Counted from the first letter of the stretch, positions 1 to 11,669 are shown. The stretch is DNA of 64,000 bases from Snodgrassella alvi (GCF_002777745.1 NZ_MEIO01000055.1:62001-126000); one strand, 5' to 3'. Numbers and translations are program-made. The notes: generated by a model from the letters alone, not told the origin.

Positions 1-20
1 TCAATCTGCTGCATTCAAAA

Positions 21-55
21 ATAAAAGCCTCCTACTCGCAGTAAGAGGCTTTTAT
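21..55. terminator. Rho-independent terminator downstream of dapD
   Basis: An 11-bp perfect inverted repeat (21-31 with 45-55, loop 32-44) with stem core AAAAGCCTC/GAGGCTTTT. The symmetric A/T ends allow it to work in both directions; for the minus strand it lies 20 bases after the dapD stop codon. Confidence 0.8.
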
Positions 56-75
56 CCATTCATACAGATTAAAGT

Positions 76-894
76 TTAAATGCCACGTAATAATTCATTC
101 ACACTTGTCTTGGCACGGGTTTTGGCATCCACTTTTTTCACAATCACAGCACAGTACAGGCTATGGCTGCCATCTTTGGCTGGCAGACTGCCAGATACAA
201 CTACAGAACCAGCTGGCACGCGGCCATAAGTGATTTCACCGCTTTCACGGTCGTAAATTTTAGTGGACTGACCAATAAACACGCCCATGGAAATTACACT
301 GCCTTCTTCAACAATCACCCCTTCAACAATTTCCGAACGGGCACCAATAAAGCAGTTATCTTCAATAATGGTTGGTGCCGCCTGTAAAGGTTCCAGTACG
401 CCACCAATACCCACGCCTCCACTGAGGTGAACATGTTTACCAATCTGAGCACAGGAACCCACAGTCGCCCATGTATCTACCATAGTGCCTTCATCAACAA
501 ATGCACCGATATTCACAAACGAAGGCATCAGCACTACATTTTTACCTATATGGCTGCCTGCACGCACCACTGCACCCGGTACGGCACGAAAACCAGCTTG
601 CTGAAATTCAGTTGCCCCCCAGTTGGCAAATTTAGTGGGCACTTTGTCAAAATAGCGGTTTACTGCGTCATCGGTAATTACATTGTCACTGATTCGGAAT
701 GACAGTAATACTGCTTTTTTTGCCCATTCGTTTACCTGCCACTGATTGCCCTGTTTTTCAGCCACACGCAGACAACCACTATCTAGTTGCTGCAAAGTTT
801 CTGCTACTGCTTCTTTTACTTCAGCAGTTACAGAAGCCGGAGTAATTTCAGCACGATTCTCAAAAGCAGTTTCAATCACTTGTTGTAAAGACAT
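76..894 (-). CDS. dapD: 2,3,4,5-tetrahydropyridine-2,6-dicarboxylate N-succinyltransferase
   Basis: Cytosolic enzyme of the succinylase branch of lysine/meso-diaminopimelate synthesis; it transfers succinyl from succinyl-CoA to tetrahydrodipicolinate. The 272-residue length is typical. The N-terminal third is helical, and from about residue 100 there are left-handed beta-helix hexapeptide repeats (for example [20 protein letters not shown]), followed by the conserved [21 protein letters not shown] stretch. It is followed by a terminator and lies 15 bases downstream of aat on the same strand, so the two are probably co-transcribed. dapB, of the same pathway, is 1.8 kb away on the other strand. 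Confidence 0.96.
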   Translation of the reverse strand: MSLQQVIETAFENRAEITPASVTAEVKEAVAETLQQLDSGCLRVAEKQGNQWQVNEWAKKAVLLSFRISDNVITDDAVNRYFDKVPTKFANWGATEFQQAGFRAVPGAVVRAGSHIGKNVVLMPSFVNIGAFVDEGTMVDTWATVGSCAQIGKHVHLSGGVGIGGVLEPLQAAPTIIEDNCFIGARSEIVEGVIVEEGSVISMGVFIGQSTKIYDRESGEITYGRVPAGSVVVSGSLPAKDGSHSLYCAVIVKKVDAKTRAKTSVNELLRGI

Positions 895-909
895 AAAGTA
901 TTCCTATAA

Positions 910-1692
910 TCAATGATTCAGGTGAATATTATCGCAGGGTAAGGGAACAACGCCATGACTCGCAAGTATCTGTGGCTTAAGAGGTTGCGGCAGCGGCTGT
1001 GCATTAAACTGATACAGGCTGGCAGCAAAATCAGTGAACGGGATTTCCCGTGCACCGAAACTGGCCAAATGACTGGTATAAACCTGACAATCAATCAACG
1101 GTACACCCTGCTGTTGCAAATAACGCACAGCGTGTACAAAGGCTATTTTGGAAGCATCGCCAGCCTGAGCAAACATGGATTCACCATAAAATATCCGTCC
1201 GAGCACTACGCCGTATAAACCGCCGGCCAGAAAGGTTTGTCCGTCTGCATTCTGATACCAGCACTCAAATGAACATGCATGCTGTTGCTGATGCAGCGCG
1301 TAATACGCCTGTTGCATTTCTGGTACCAGCCATGTGCCGTTCTGCCCATTACGGGCCGTATGCGCACAGCAGGCAATCACCTGCCCGAAAGCGTAATTCA
1401 TCGTTACCGCATACGGCTTATTGCGCAGATTTTTCGCCAGTGAGCGGCTGATTTTCAATTCGGCCGGAAACAGAACCATCCGCCGCGCAAAAGCCCACCA
1501 CATGATTGGTTCATCAGGCGCGTACCACGGAAAAATACCCCGCTGGTAAGCTGCCAGTATTCTTGCCGGACACAAGTCACCACCAATGGCTACCAGCCCA
1601 TCACGCTGACGCTGTGCCTGCACAATGTCTGGAAAATCCAGACTTTCGCAGCTCAGTACTGGAATACACGGCAGATATTCAGCCTGACTCAT
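910..1692 (-). CDS. aat: Leucyl/phenylalanyl-tRNA--protein transferase
   Basis: Transfers Leu or Phe from aminoacyl-tRNA to proteins with N-terminal Arg or Lys, creating N-degrons for ClpS/ClpAP in the cytosol. The 260-residue protein has the family hallmarks: YQRGIFPWYAPDEPIMWW near residues 49-66, RNGQNGTWLVPEMQQAY in the middle, and the GGLYGVVLGRIFYGESMF block followed by DCQVYTSHLASFGAREI. It lies 22 bases after fur and 15 bases before dapD on the same strand, giving a likely fur-aat-dapD transcription unit. Confidence 0.95.
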   Translation of the reverse strand: MSQAEYLPCIPVLSCESLDFPDIVQAQRQRDGLVAIGGDLCPARILAAYQRGIFPWYAPDEPIMWWAFARRMVLFPAELKISRSLAKNLRNKPYAVTMNYAFGQVIACCAHTARNGQNGTWLVPEMQQAYYALHQQQHACSFECWYQNADGQTFLAGGLYGVVLGRIFYGESMFAQAGDASKIAFVHAVRYLQQQGVPLIDCQVYTSHLASFGAREIPFTDFAASLYQFNAQPLPQPLKPQILASHGVVPLPCDNIHLNH

Positions 1693-1714
1693 GCGCGTAT
1701 TCCCTACTCGCTAT

Positions 1715-2149
1715 TCAAAGGTATTTACTGTCAAACTGTTGACACTCACTACATACACCATACATATACAGCGCATGGTCAACAATACGGTAGCCGTTAT
1801 CATCGGCAATTTTCTTTTGCAGTTTTTCAATTTCTTCGCTGCAAAACTCTGTTACTTTGCCACATTTAATGCAAACCAGATGGTCATGATGACCACCACG
1901 ATTCAGTTCATAAACTGCCTTACCGGTTTCAAAATGATGGCGCAGCAGAATATTGGCTTGTTCAAACTGGGTAAGTACACGGTAAATGGTGGCTACACCG
2001 ATTTCAACCCCTTCATCCAGCAGGCGCCGGTATACGTCTTCTGCACTCAGGTGCTGCTCGGGCTGAGATTCAAATAGCTCCAGAATCTTTAATCTGGGGC
2101 CTGTCACCTTTAAACCGTTATCTTTCAGCTGAGCTACATTGTTATTCAT
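1715..2149 (-). CDS. fur: Ferric uptake regulator Fur
   Basis: Fe(II)-dependent DNA-binding repressor of iron uptake genes. The 144-residue length is normal. The winged helix occupies roughly residues 1-80, with [20 protein letters not shown] and [13 protein letters not shown]. The metal sites are visible: HHDH at 87-90, C93 and C96 in the CIKC motif, and a second CSEC pair at C133/C136. It is divergent from bamE, an arrangement I recall from Neisseria and other proteobacteria. A likely target in this window is the siderophore-binding lipoprotein gene at 11982-12917. Confidence 0.97.
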   Translation of the reverse strand: MNNNVAQLKDNGLKVTGPRLKILELFESQPEQHLSAEDVYRRLLDEGVEIGVATIYRVLTQFEQANILLRHHFETGKAVYELNRGGHHDHLVCIKCGKVTEFCSEEIEKLQKKIADDNGYRIVDHALYMYGVCSECQQFDSKYL

Positions 2150-2278
2150 GATGCTTATTTCACCACTAGATGATAATACTCGCTATAATACGCACTTTTA
2201 AGGCAATTGCCCACTGGGTGTCATACAATGTCGCCATCGCCATTGCTTACTATTTCGTCCCAGCTCCGAGGTATCAGC

Positions 2279-3476
<1,198 letters not shown>

Positions 3477-3645
3477 GCATAACCAGAACATCTTTATACA
3501 AGGTTAGTCATTAATCCAGCTAACCTTGTAATGCTTTATCACTTATACAAGCCGCTATTACCAGAACTTAACCAATTAAGATCGCAGGCTGATTTATTTC
3601 CGAAAACCATTTTCTGTAATAATGGCTGCATAATTTCTAAAATAC

Positions 3646-3975
3646 TCAGGCAGCCATGGCCATGCATTTGTCTGCACAGACATTGCAGGCTTCGGCACAG
3701 CGCTGGCAATGCCCCATATCAAAGCGCCCGCATTCCTGCGCACAAGCACGGCATACTTGAGCACATAGCTGGCATACCTGTGGAACAAAAGCACTGTTCT
3801 TACACATAAAATTAACTGCAAGGGCACACATTTCAGCACATTGCAGATCCAGACTGATACATTTAGCCATCATTTTGACATCATCTTCCTGTAGACAGGC
3901 TGTTGAGCAATACTGACACAAGGCTATACAACAGTTACATGCTTCTACACATTCCTTAAATTTCAGCGCATCCAT
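3646..3975 (-). CDS. Four-helix-bundle copper storage protein, cytosolic Csp3-like (DUF326)
   Basis: A 109-residue protein with 21 cysteines, most in CxxxC or CxxC spacing along helices, plus a late GHC motif; this is the pattern of Csp/DUF326 proteins, which load many Cu(I) ions inside a four-helix bundle. No Sec or Tat signal is present, so a cytosolic (Csp3-type) location is inferred. The start at 3975 (MDALKFKEC) is chosen for the AAGGA eight bases upstream; the longer reading starts inside that site. It is isolated, with no visible copper regulator or exporter beside it. Copper binding is by family analogy only. Confidence 0.85.
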   Translation of the reverse strand: MDALKFKECVEACNCCIALCQYCSTACLQEDDVKMMAKCISLDLQCAEMCALAVNFMCKNSAFVPQVCQLCAQVCRACAQECGRFDMGHCQRCAEACNVCADKCMAMAA

Positions 3976-4672
3976 GATTCGCATCCTTTTTAACAATATT
4001 TTGATTTAACAAGAGAAATCAAAATCAGTCTATAAAACCATAGCGCATATTGCAATCTAGTCAGATGTAAATAAATACATGATTTTGCTATATTAATTTA
4101 ATATTAGATAGTAAATAATCAATATATTCCAAATAACTAATAATAGCTACCTATTACCGTAAATCAGGCAGCAAAAACTCAGCAATGATTTTAAATTTTC
4201 TGATTGAATGATGATTTTAGAAATATATTATATTTGTCTGATTAACCTGACCTATTATCAATGGATTACATAATTCACAGACACTGTTTCTGTATAAAGT
4301 AAAACAGTAATACGATAGTCAGTAAAAAATATGGTTTAGCATCTTTATATCAAACTCTATTCTATATAGCTGGTACACGACCTTAAATTTCGCACAAATG
4401 CGTTTCGCCCTCGTTGCTTTCAACTATAACAATAGTTGTTTTTGTGTCTCTATTTCAATAATTTTATACTCATCATCACCAGTCATTAAAATAATGAACG
4501 TCCTCTGTTCTTACTACCAGCATTCACGCTTAGCTTATGTTTTTTTCTACATAATTGAGACAACCAGTGTATTTAGTCATCTAGTCCTAAAATAATCATG
4601 TTTTTCAGCAGCATATTGAAAATTCAATGAATAACCCCCATTTCAACATCCTGATATTAGAAGGAATTTATT
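3976..4672. other. AT-rich non-coding gap
   Basis: About 700 bases of very AT-rich sequence between the copper-protein gene and the DksA-like gene. The one open frame (4398-4595) has no ribosome binding site and no family features. I see no tRNA, strong terminator or repeat. Confidence 0.5.
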
Positions 4673-4945
4673 ATGGCTAGTGGATGGGCTTCAGATGATG
4701 CTGTGAATCAACAAATAGAGAGCACGATAGCAGATGCCCTCAATCATGTGCGCCAGCAAATGGATCAGGCAGCAGAAAGTGCAGAATTTTGTGAAGAATG
4801 TGGTGAAGCTATTCCATTAGCACGCCGTCAGGCAATCCAAGGCGTACGCTTTTGTGTGAGTTGTCAAACAGAACGCGATAAGCAAATGCAGAAAACATTT
4901 AGTTTATATAACCGGCGTGGCAGTAAGGATAGCCAGTTGCGCTAG
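4673..4945 (+). CDS. DksA/TraR-type C4 zinc finger protein (small, YbiI-like)
   Basis: A 90-residue protein with a C-terminal zinc finger: CEECGEAIPLARRQAIQG then CVSCQ, the C4 pattern of the DksA/TraR family. The long coiled-coil arm of full DksA is shortened to about 35 residues, as in TraR or YbiI, so it may bind the RNA polymerase secondary channel without needing ppGpp; that is inference from the family. A good AAGGAA lies 8 bases before the ATG. It sits alone in an AT-rich stretch next to an S24 repressor, a setting in which TraR-like proteins of mobile elements are often found. Confidence 0.85.
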   Translation: MASGWASDDAVNQQIESTIADALNHVRQQMDQAAESAEFCEECGEAIPLARRQAIQGVRFCVSCQTERDKQMQKTFSLYNRRGSKDSQLR

Positions 4946-5340
4946 GTTATCCAGCACAGATTGAATGGTCTACGCCATGTAAAGATTGATGTAATTTCAA
5001 GGTAAATGATAAATACTTATTGGAAAAGCCGCTGAAACGGCATGAATTTAGCGCTTTGAATTCAGTATGGGTATTTAGGTTCAAAACCAGTTTGTAATCG
5101 TTATTTTTGTATTTAGATCTTAGAAGTTTACTCAACATAATTAGTTCGATATACCGAAACCAGTAAATCAGCCTGATAAAAAATCAACTTGATTATCATC
5201 ACTAATCATACCACTTAGCGTATTTTTAATACTGGTATAAAAATCGCTTTAAAACCGGTATTAACGGTTTTAGTTTTACTAGCTGCGATATACACAGCCA
5301 GATATATCTTATCTTATTCCTTCAGGTTATGCTGTTTAGC
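4946..5340. other. Non-coding gap with a weak hairpin
   Basis: About 395 bases between the DksA-like gene and the convergent S24 repressor. A 7-bp inverted repeat (5251-5257 with 5265-5271, AAAACCG/CGGTTTT) followed by AGTTTTA could be a weak terminator. A 63-codon frame at 4947-5138 on the minus strand has no family features. Nothing else is recognised. Confidence 0.4.
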
Positions 5341-6099
5341 TCAAATTTTACGACCAAACCACTCTACTTTGCCTATAATTTCAAAATTCTGTTCGGTATC
5401 AGCTAAATCGATAGTGAATGGTTCATACACACTATTAGCTGATGTTATCAGCAACTGATTATTTGGTTTGAGCTGTGTGCGTTTTATCAGAATATTTTTT
5501 CCAATACGCAAAACATACAAACCATCACCGCCAGCTTTTTTACTGTGATTAATCAGCACATGGTCACCATCATTAAGCACGCCGGTCATACTGTCATCTT
5601 TGACAATCAGGGTACTAAGTTTTTGTGGATCTACATTCAAAGAATTTTCCAGCCAGTTGCGGTTAAAGGCAATGGTACATATCGCTTTACCTTCAGTGGC
5701 TGCAATATCATTCGGATCTTGTGTTGAATAGACTGGAATAAAGGCATAATCACCAACATAAACCGTATGGAGAGGATTGTTATAACCACCAATGGCTTCA
5801 CCAATGTCATTGGTATTTGTAGCCTGCGGATTAGACACTTCTGCATGATAGTTGACTATTCCATTTGCGCTTTTCTGGCTAAATTTTGGTCCTTTGCCGG
5901 TTGCAAGCCATTTTATTTCTACCTGTGCAACATGAGCTATTTTAATCAGATTGGTAGTACTAGGCTCAGCTCCTTCTTTAACCCATTTTGACGCCGTTGG
6001 GTAAGCTACCTCCACTCTTCTGGACAACTCAGAAACACTTCCAAGAATATCCACAACTTCCTGCATTCTTGAGGCAAAGCCAACATTAAAATTTTCCAT
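5341..6099 (-). CDS. XRE-family repressor with S24 (LexA/CI-like) peptidase domain
   Basis: A 252-residue transcriptional repressor. Residues about 10-65 are a helix-turn-helix (GSVSELSRRVEVAYPTASKW). Residues about 118-250 are an S24 peptidase fold with the catalytic pair: Ser170 in VKDDSMTG and Lys206 in ILIKRTQ. The Ala-Gly bond that LexA and CI proteins cleave is not evident in the linker (residues 120-145), so self-cleavage is uncertain. Such proteins act as prophage repressors or stress regulators. No phage genes flank it; both sides are long AT-rich gaps. Confidence 0.85.
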   Translation of the reverse strand: MENFNVGFASRMQEVVDILGSVSELSRRVEVAYPTASKWVKEGAEPSTTNLIKIAHVAQVEIKWLATGKGPKFSQKSANGIVNYHAEVSNPQATNTNDIGEAIGGYNNPLHTVYVGDYAFIPVYSTQDPNDIAATEGKAICTIAFNRNWLENSLNVDPQKLSTLIVKDDSMTGVLNDGDHVLINHSKKAGGDGLYVLRIGKNILIKRTQLKPNNQLLITSANSVYEPFTIDLADTEQNFEIIGKVEWFGRKI

Positions 6100-7277
6100 A
6101 TTTGAATTACCTTCAAATAAAAATAATATAAGGTCTAATTTAAAATTTATTATTAAACAATCATTTACAATTCAAAACTTAAAAAATACAACAATTACCT
6201 ACATAAAATTAAATTAAACCTTGCTAAAAATAACTTTTGATATATAATTTAGCAGGTGAATATATTAGGAGTTGTAACTCAACACATTAAACATATTTCA
6301 AGCTAACATTATAAAATTAATCCAAAGTTGCTATTTAAGCTTACTCGTGTGGCATTAACTACTAGGGTTATACTACAACTGCTCAATCCGATATCACTAT
6401 CGGGTAAGCGTTGATGATACCATGTCGTCATGTGCAATGAAATGCTTGAACATGAGTTAAATTGCGTCTGAATCACAGCATATGTGATCAGAAATTTGCA
6501 AGTTAACAAGTAATATAACAATTATTGGTAATTTATCTTTTATCCAAAAAGACAAGGTGTGAACATATTATATGTGAACTTGTGTTAAGTTTATAGCTTT
6601 TTCAAACAAAACGAACATAAGTAATTCCTATAATTAAACCTTAATAGTTCACTGGTTTAATTAACATTTATTCATTTGAAACTACTTTTATGAGTTTTCT
6701 TTTGGTGATAAGTCTCCTTTCAGTTCATAAAATTTTACGATATTTCAAATATAAATTCAATTAATACCATAAAAACCATAAATTTAGTTATATAAATTAA
6801 TTTGTAAATACATGGCACAATCTCATTAATTTTTTATCAAAATTTTCAGCCATCTTAATGTCATTGACATAAAGTTAAATATATTTTTAAGGTTTAGTTA
6901 TTATTCCTTATACAAATATTTATAGGTATAACTATAAATATTTACTTTTGAATCAAATCCATTTTCACAGCCACCCAATGCCATAGAATGAATATTCACA
7001 ATATAAATCAATAAATTAATTATAAAATCTGTTTATCATACTAGTAATACAGACTTAGTACCTATCTTCATTTATACTAAAAATTAATATTTAAAAGTAA
7101 AAAAATTGGGCTGAATATTAATCAAGAATAGTCAATACTTTTTAGCAAAAACTAAAAGATTAAACAGTTTTTCCTGTCGCACAACATGTTAGTTCCACTA
7201 AAATATCTGTATTAACTGCATCATTACCAACGGAGACAGCCAATGGTAAACACTGGCTGTAATAGAAGATACATCTT
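6100..7277. other. Long AT-rich region without a recognisable gene
   Basis: Nearly 1.2 kb with very low GC. The only frame above 60 codons (6309-6521, minus) has no family resemblance. A 12-base palindrome GAGTTGTAACTC lies at 6269-6280. A 7-bp inverted repeat at 7236-7242 / 7254-7260 (ACAGCCA/TGGCTGT), just past the moaC stop, could be a weak terminator for it. The rest may hold the operator of the S24 repressor or decayed mobile DNA, but I cannot show either. Confidence 0.4.
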
Positions 7278-7763
7278 TTAAGGCTGACGCTGCCAGATGC
7301 CAGACTGACCACCTTCTTTATGTTGCAGGCATATCTCACTGATAACCATGCTGCGATCTACGGCTTTAAGCATATCGTAAATTGTCAGCAAACCAATACT
7401 GGCTGCGGTTAAAGCTTCCATTTCCACGCCAGTCTGGCCTGTATTTTCTGTTTGTACGCAGATAGCTATCCTGCGATTATCATCATCCAGACTGAAATCC
7501 ACATTTACCTTAGTCAGTGCTATGGGATGACACAGAGGAATTAAATTACTGGTTTGTTTTGCCGCCTGTATTGCTGCGATTCGTGCTACGCCAAGCACAT
7601 CACCTTTTTTGCTGTCTCCACTAAGTACTTTACTGTAAGCAGTATCATTGACACTAATCATGCCGGTTGCAATAGCAACACGTTTACTGTGAGGCTTGTC
7701 ACCTACATCAACCATATGTGCTTCACCGCGGCTATTAAAATGGGTTAATTCATCTGAATTCAT
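7278..7763 (-). CDS. moaC: Cyclic pyranopterin monophosphate synthase
   Basis: Second step of molybdopterin cofactor synthesis: converts the MoaA product 3',8-cyclo-GTP to cyclic pyranopterin monophosphate. The 161-residue protein has the family motifs LIPLCHPIALTKVNVDF (about residues 74-90) and ENTGQTGVEMEALTAASIG, plus KAVDRSMVI near the C-terminus. It is divergent from the mog gene 71 bases away, so both face a shared control region. No moaA, moaD or moaE is visible in the window. Confidence 0.96.
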   Translation of the reverse strand: MNSDELTHFNSRGEAHMVDVGDKPHSKRVAIATGMISVNDTAYSKVLSGDSKKGDVLGVARIAAIQAAKQTSNLIPLCHPIALTKVNVDFSLDDDNRRIAICVQTENTGQTGVEMEALTAASIGLLTIYDMLKAVDRSMVISEICLQHKEGGQSGIWQRQP

Positions 7764-7834
7764 CTTGCTTCACTGACAGGCTAAAAGGTCTATATTACAA
7801 TAATTGCCTTTTTGATGCTGGGGATGGTCTGAAT

Positions 7835-8410
7835 ATGAGTACACTACCTTTATTAAAAATCGGTCTAGTTTCTATTAGTGACCGAGCCTCTACCGGAGTC
7901 TACGCTGATCAAGGTCTGCCGGAACTGAAAAAATGGTTGCAGCGGGCAGTATTGAATCCGCTGGAGTTAGTTGAGCATCTGATACCAGACGAGCAAGCAC
8001 TGATTGAAAACATTCTGACTCAGCTGGCCGATGAAGAAGCATGTCCGCTTATCCTCACCACCGGCGGTACAGGCCCCTATCTGCGCGATGTGACACCAGA
8101 AGCAACGCTTGCAGTAGCCGATCGGGTGATTCCCGGCTTTGGTGAATTGATGCGGCAGATTAGTCTACACTTCACGCCTACAGCTATTTTATCGCGTCAG
8201 GTAGGTGTATTGCGTGGTAACAGTTTAATTCTGAATTTACCCGGTAAACCATCTGCAATTGCTGAAACATTGGGCGGTGTAAAAGATGAACAGGGAAAAA
8301 CGCTGATTCCGGGGATTTTTGCTTCGATACCGATTGCAGTGGATGCTGTTGGCGGCCCGCTGATTCAGACTGATGCTGATTTCTGCCCCGTAGTGATGCC
8401 TAAGCGCTGA
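7835..8410 (+). CDS. mog: Molybdopterin adenylyltransferase
   Basis: Adenylylates molybdopterin before molybdate insertion. The 191-residue MoCF-binding protein shows LTTGGTGPYLRDVTPEA (about 74-90) and LPGKPSAI near residue 149. Length and the late EQGKTLIPGIFASIPIAVDAVGGP stretch fit Mog/MogA better than MoaB. It diverges from moaC and is followed by a gap with a transposase-like scrap. Confidence 0.92.
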   Translation: MSTLPLLKIGLVSISDRASTGVYADQGLPELKKWLQRAVLNPLELVEHLIPDEQALIENILTQLADEEACPLILTTGGTGPYLRDVTPEATLAVADRVIPGFGELMRQISLHFTPTAILSRQVGVLRGNSLILNLPGKPSAIAETLGGVKDEQGKTLIPGIFASIPIAVDAVGGPLIQTDADFCPVVMPKR

Positions 8411-8587
8411 TTTTCAGACAGCATCTGCACCAATATGCAATCAAAAACATGCCAGCTAACGTTATTCTGATGTAGTTAGCACAGAATAAAGACCATTTAA
8501 TCTGTCATACCTACCTTTGCAACACACCAGCAAGTGCATGACAAGACCAAAGGTTATATAGGCTCAAAGCCCGTTTAATAATTGAAT
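8411..8587. other. Non-coding part of the mog-pntB gap
   Basis: No gene seen. The gap between mog and pntB totals 328 bases; its right half holds the transposase-like remnant and the pntB terminator listed separately. Confidence 0.4.
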
Positions 8588-8692
8588 GCGTTAAAAATAA
8601 TCACATGGAAACAGATATTTCTTATGTGCAAACGCTTTAAAGCTATTACGGTGCAGTACAACACAGTAGCTGAGGTTGATTATTTCAGCAAT
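8588..8692 (+). pseudogene. Possible C-terminal scrap of an IS5-type transposase
   Basis: Translation in the frame starting at 8588 gives about 35 codons including FLMCKRFKAITVQYNTVAE, which resembles the C-terminal signature of IS5-group transposases (typically FLKLKRFRAIATRYDKTA). Stops lie just upstream in frame, and there are no terminal repeats. This rests on motif memory only, so confidence is low. Confidence 0.3.
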
Positions 8693-8694
8693 AA

Positions 8695-8727
8695 AAAACA
8701 GTCTGGATGCCTTCCAGACTGTTTTTT
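8695..8727 (-). terminator. Terminator of pntAB
   Basis: Inverted repeat AAAACAGTCTGG / CCAGACTGTTTT with a 7-base loop (8707-8713), flanked by A and T runs on both sides, placed just after the pntB stop on the minus strand. It can also stop plus-strand transcription from mog. Confidence 0.85.
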
Positions 8728-8738
8728 TTAACTATCAC

Positions 8739-10118
8739 TTAAATATTTTTATCTACTTCGTCCAATGTGGTTTTGGCATCACCAAAACACATCTTGACAT
8801 TTTCTTCATAGAAAAGCGGATTATCCACACCCGCATAGCCAGATTGCATGGAGCGCTTAAATACAATCACATTTTTGGCTTCCCATACATGCAGTACAGG
8901 CATACCGGCAATAGGGCTATTCGGATCAGTAACTGCTGCCGGATTAACCGTATCATTGGCACCAATCACCAGCACTACATCAGTATCACTGAAATCATCA
9001 TTGATTTCGTCCATTTCCAGCACTACATCATAAGGTACTTTGGCTTCCGCCAGCAGTACATTCATATGCCCAGGCAGACGACCCGCTACCGGATGAATGC
9101 CAAAACGCACATTCACACCTTGCTGACGCAATTTGGCAGTAATGCTGGCTACAGCATTCTGAGCGTGTGCCACCGCCATACCATAGCCGGGAGTGATGAT
9201 AACACTATGTGCATTTTTCAGTGCTTCAGCTACCTGTTCCGGTCTGATTTCCTGCACTTCACCGGCAGGAGTATTGTCGCTACTGGTAGCTATAGGTGCG
9301 GAACCAAAACCGCCACCGATTACAGCCAGAAATTTGCGGTTCATCGCCTGACACATGATATACGAAAGTATGGCACCGGAAGAACCCACCAGTGCACCGG
9401 TAACAATCAGTAAATCATTGTCGAGCATAAAACCGGCAGCGGCAGCAGCCCAGCCTGAATAGGAGTTGAGCATGGAAATTACTACTGGCATATCCGCCCC
9501 GCCAATTGAGGCGACCAGATGATAACCAAAGGCCAGTGCAATCAGGGTCATCATAATCAGGGCAAAGCCGGAACCGTCCGCACCCACAAACCACAGCATC
9601 AGCAGGAAAGACAATACGAGTGCAGCCAGATTAAGCAGATGGCGATGTGGCAGTTGCAACGGTTTACTGGCAATTTTGCCATTCAGTTTCCCCCATGCCA
9701 CCAGAGAACCGCTAAATGTTACTGCACCGATAAATACACCCAGAAAAACTTCAATCAGATGAATGGTGAACATATCCGAATCTACATCGTGCGGGTCGAT
9801 GTAGCTATTAAAGCCTACCAGTACAGCAGCCAGCCCAACAAAGCTGTGCAGCATGGCTATCAGCTCCGGCATCTGGGTCATCTCTACTTTTTTAGCCTGT
9901 TGCAAGCCAACTGCGCCGCCAATCACCATGGCAATAATCACCCAGCCCAGCCCGTGCGCATCCTGACTAAAAATGGTAGCAATCAGTGCGATAGCCATGC
10001 CAGCTATCCCCATATAGCAGCCACGTCTGGCACTTTCCTGCTGCGACAGTCCGGCCAGACTCAGAATAAACAATACGGCAGCAACAATGTAGGCGGCAGT
10101 TACGATACCTTGAGACAT
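8739..10118 (-). CDS. pntB: Proton-translocating NAD(P) transhydrogenase, beta subunit
   Basis: Inner-membrane subunit of PntAB, which uses the proton gradient to reduce NADP+ with NADH. The 459-residue protein has about nine membrane segments in residues 1-260 and then the soluble NADP-binding domain III with [35 protein letters not shown] and [16 protein letters not shown]. It starts 12 bases after pntA on the same strand. Confidence 0.97.
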   Translation of the reverse strand: MSQGIVTAAYIVAAVLFILSLAGLSQQESARRGCYMGIAGMAIALIATIFSQDAHGLGWVIIAMVIGGAVGLQQAKKVEMTQMPELIAMLHSFVGLAAVLVGFNSYIDPHDVDSDMFTIHLIEVFLGVFIGAVTFSGSLVAWGKLNGKIASKPLQLPHRHLLNLAALVLSFLLMLWFVGADGSGFALIMMTLIALAFGYHLVASIGGADMPVVISMLNSYSGWAAAAAGFMLDNDLLIVTGALVGSSGAILSYIMCQAMNRKFLAVIGGGFGSAPIATSSDNTPAGEVQEIRPEQVAEALKNAHSVIITPGYGMAVAHAQNAVASITAKLRQQGVNVRFGIHPVAGRLPGHMNVLLAEAKVPYDVVLEMDEINDDFSDTDVVLVIGANDTVNPAAVTDPNSPIAGMPVLHVWEAKNVIVFKRSMQSGYAGVDNPLFYEENVKMCFGDAKTTLDEVDKNI

Positions 10119-10130
10119 CCTGTTTCTCCC

Positions 10131-11669
10131 TTACTTACGAAACATATTGAGCATCCGGCGGGTAACAGCAAAGCCGCCGAAGATATTGATACTGACAATC
10201 GCCACTGCAATAAAGGCCAGCAACGACACAAAACCATGTCCCTGCCCGATTTGCAGCAGTGCACCCAGCACAATAATGCCGGAAATGGCATTGGTTACCG
10301 ACATTAATGGTGTATGCAGGGCATGGTTAACATTCCATACCACAAAGTAGCCTACTACGCAGGACAGTACAAACACCATAAAGTGATTGAGAAATGCCAC
10401 CGGAGCCACGGCACCAACCCATAACAACAGAATAACTGCAATTGCCGCCCAGATAATTTTTTTCTTTGTTGTATCTGGCTGTATTGTCGGCGTGGTGGCG
10501 GCAGACGCTACGGCTTTTGGTGCCACTTTTGGCGCAGCAGATACCTGAATAGGCGGTGGCGGATACATGCTGTTGCCTTCATGGGTAACAGTCATGTTAC
10601 GAATAATCACATCCTCAAAGTTTAGAGCCAATTCACCATCTTTATTAGGTGTGAGCAGGCGCGCCAGATTCACCAGATTAGTGCCATAAAGCTGTGAGGA
10701 CTGGCCGGCCAGCCGGTTGGCCATATCGGTATAGCCGATTATTTTTACTCCGTTGGCAGTAGTGATGATTTTACCCGGCTCTGTATATTCGCAATTACCA
10801 CCAGTAGCAGCAGCTAGGTCAACAATTACTGAACCTTCGCGCATACTGTCTACCATTTCGCGGGTAATTAATTTTGGTGCAGGTTTACCCGGAATCGCGG
10901 CTGTAGTAATGATGATATCAACCTGTTTTGCCTGCTCGGCAAACAATTTCATTTCAGCTTCTATATAGGCGGCACTCATGGTTTTGGCATAGCCATCACC
11001 ACTGCTGCTTTCCTCTTCCTGATAGTCTAAATGCAGGAAATTACCACCCATGGATTCAATCTGATCGGCTACTTCCGGTCGGGTATCAAAAGCATTGACT
11101 ATGGCACCAAGCTGACGCGCAGTACCAATGGCAGCCAAACCAGCCACCCCAGCACCGATTACCAGCACTTCAGCTGGCGGAACTTTGCCGGCAGCTGTAA
11201 TCTGACCAGTAAAAAAACGGCCGAAATTTTCCGCAGCTTCGATAACGGCGCGATAGCCGCTAATATTGGCCATCGAAGACAAGGCGTCCATCGCCTGTGC
11301 GCGCGAAATGCGCGGAACCATATCCATAGCCAACACAGTTATCTTTTTTTCCTGTAACTGTTCAAGCAGTTTGGGCTGTTGTGCCGGCATAATAAAGCTG
11401 ACCAGAATCGTCCCTTCATTCATGGCTGTGATTTCATCTGCATTAGGGGCATTTACCTTGAATATCAGCGGGCACTGCCAGACAGTGGAGGCATCAGCCA
11501 CAGTTGCACCAGCTTCTTGATACAACCCGTCAGATAGACTGGCTGCTTTACCGGCATCATGCTCAATAATAACTTCATGCCCCAATTTAATCAGCTGGGT
11601 AACGGTTTTCGGCGTAGCCGCTACTCTGGTTTCACCGGCAAGAGATTCGCGTGGGATACCTATCTTCAT
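10131..11669 (-). CDS. pntA: Proton-translocating NAD(P) transhydrogenase, alpha subunit
   Basis: Undivided 512-residue alpha subunit (E. coli style). Residues 1-370 form the NAD-binding domain [21 protein letters not shown] at the start and the dinucleotide motif [20 protein letters not shown] near 170-190, with [13 protein letters not shown] at the domain end. A linker rich in Ala and Pro follows, then about four membrane helices to the C-terminus. First gene of the pntAB operon. Confidence 0.97.
   Translation of the reverse strand: MKIGIPRESLAGETRVAATPKTVTQLIKLGHEVIIEHDAGKAASLSDGLYQEAGATVADASTVWQCPLIFKVNAPNADEITAMNEGTILVSFIMPAQQPKLLEQLQEKKITVLAMDMVPRISRAQAMDALSSMANISGYRAVIEAAENFGRFFTGQITAAGKVPPAEVLVIGAGVAGLAAIGTARQLGAIVNAFDTRPEVADQIESMGGNFLHLDYQEEESSSGDGYAKTMSAAYIEAEMKLFAEQAKQVDIIITTAAIPGKPAPKLITREMVDSMREGSVIVDLAAATGGNCEYTEPGKIITTANGVKIIGYTDMANRLAGQSSQLYGTNLVNLARLLTPNKDGELALNFEDVIIRNMTVTHEGNSMYPPPPIQVSAAPKVAPKAVASAATTPTIQPDTTKKKIIWAAIAVILLLWVGAVAPVAFLNHFMVFVLSCVVGYFVVWNVNHALHTPLMSVTNAISGIIVLGALLQIGQGHGFVSLLAFIAVAIVSINIFGGFAVTRRMLNMFRK

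Noticed and set aside
4398-4595. A 65-codon frame upstream of the DksA-like gene
   Set aside because: No ribosome site and an AT-driven composition; no family resemblance.
8676-9413. A 245-codon open frame antisense to pntB
   Set aside because: It lies within pntB on the other strand, has a composition rich in His and Tyr typical of antisense frames, and no ribosome site; pntB is certain.
9519-10307. A 262-codon open frame antisense to pntB/pntA
   Set aside because: Very high in Gln, His and Asn without hydrophobic pattern; an antisense shadow of the transhydrogenase genes.
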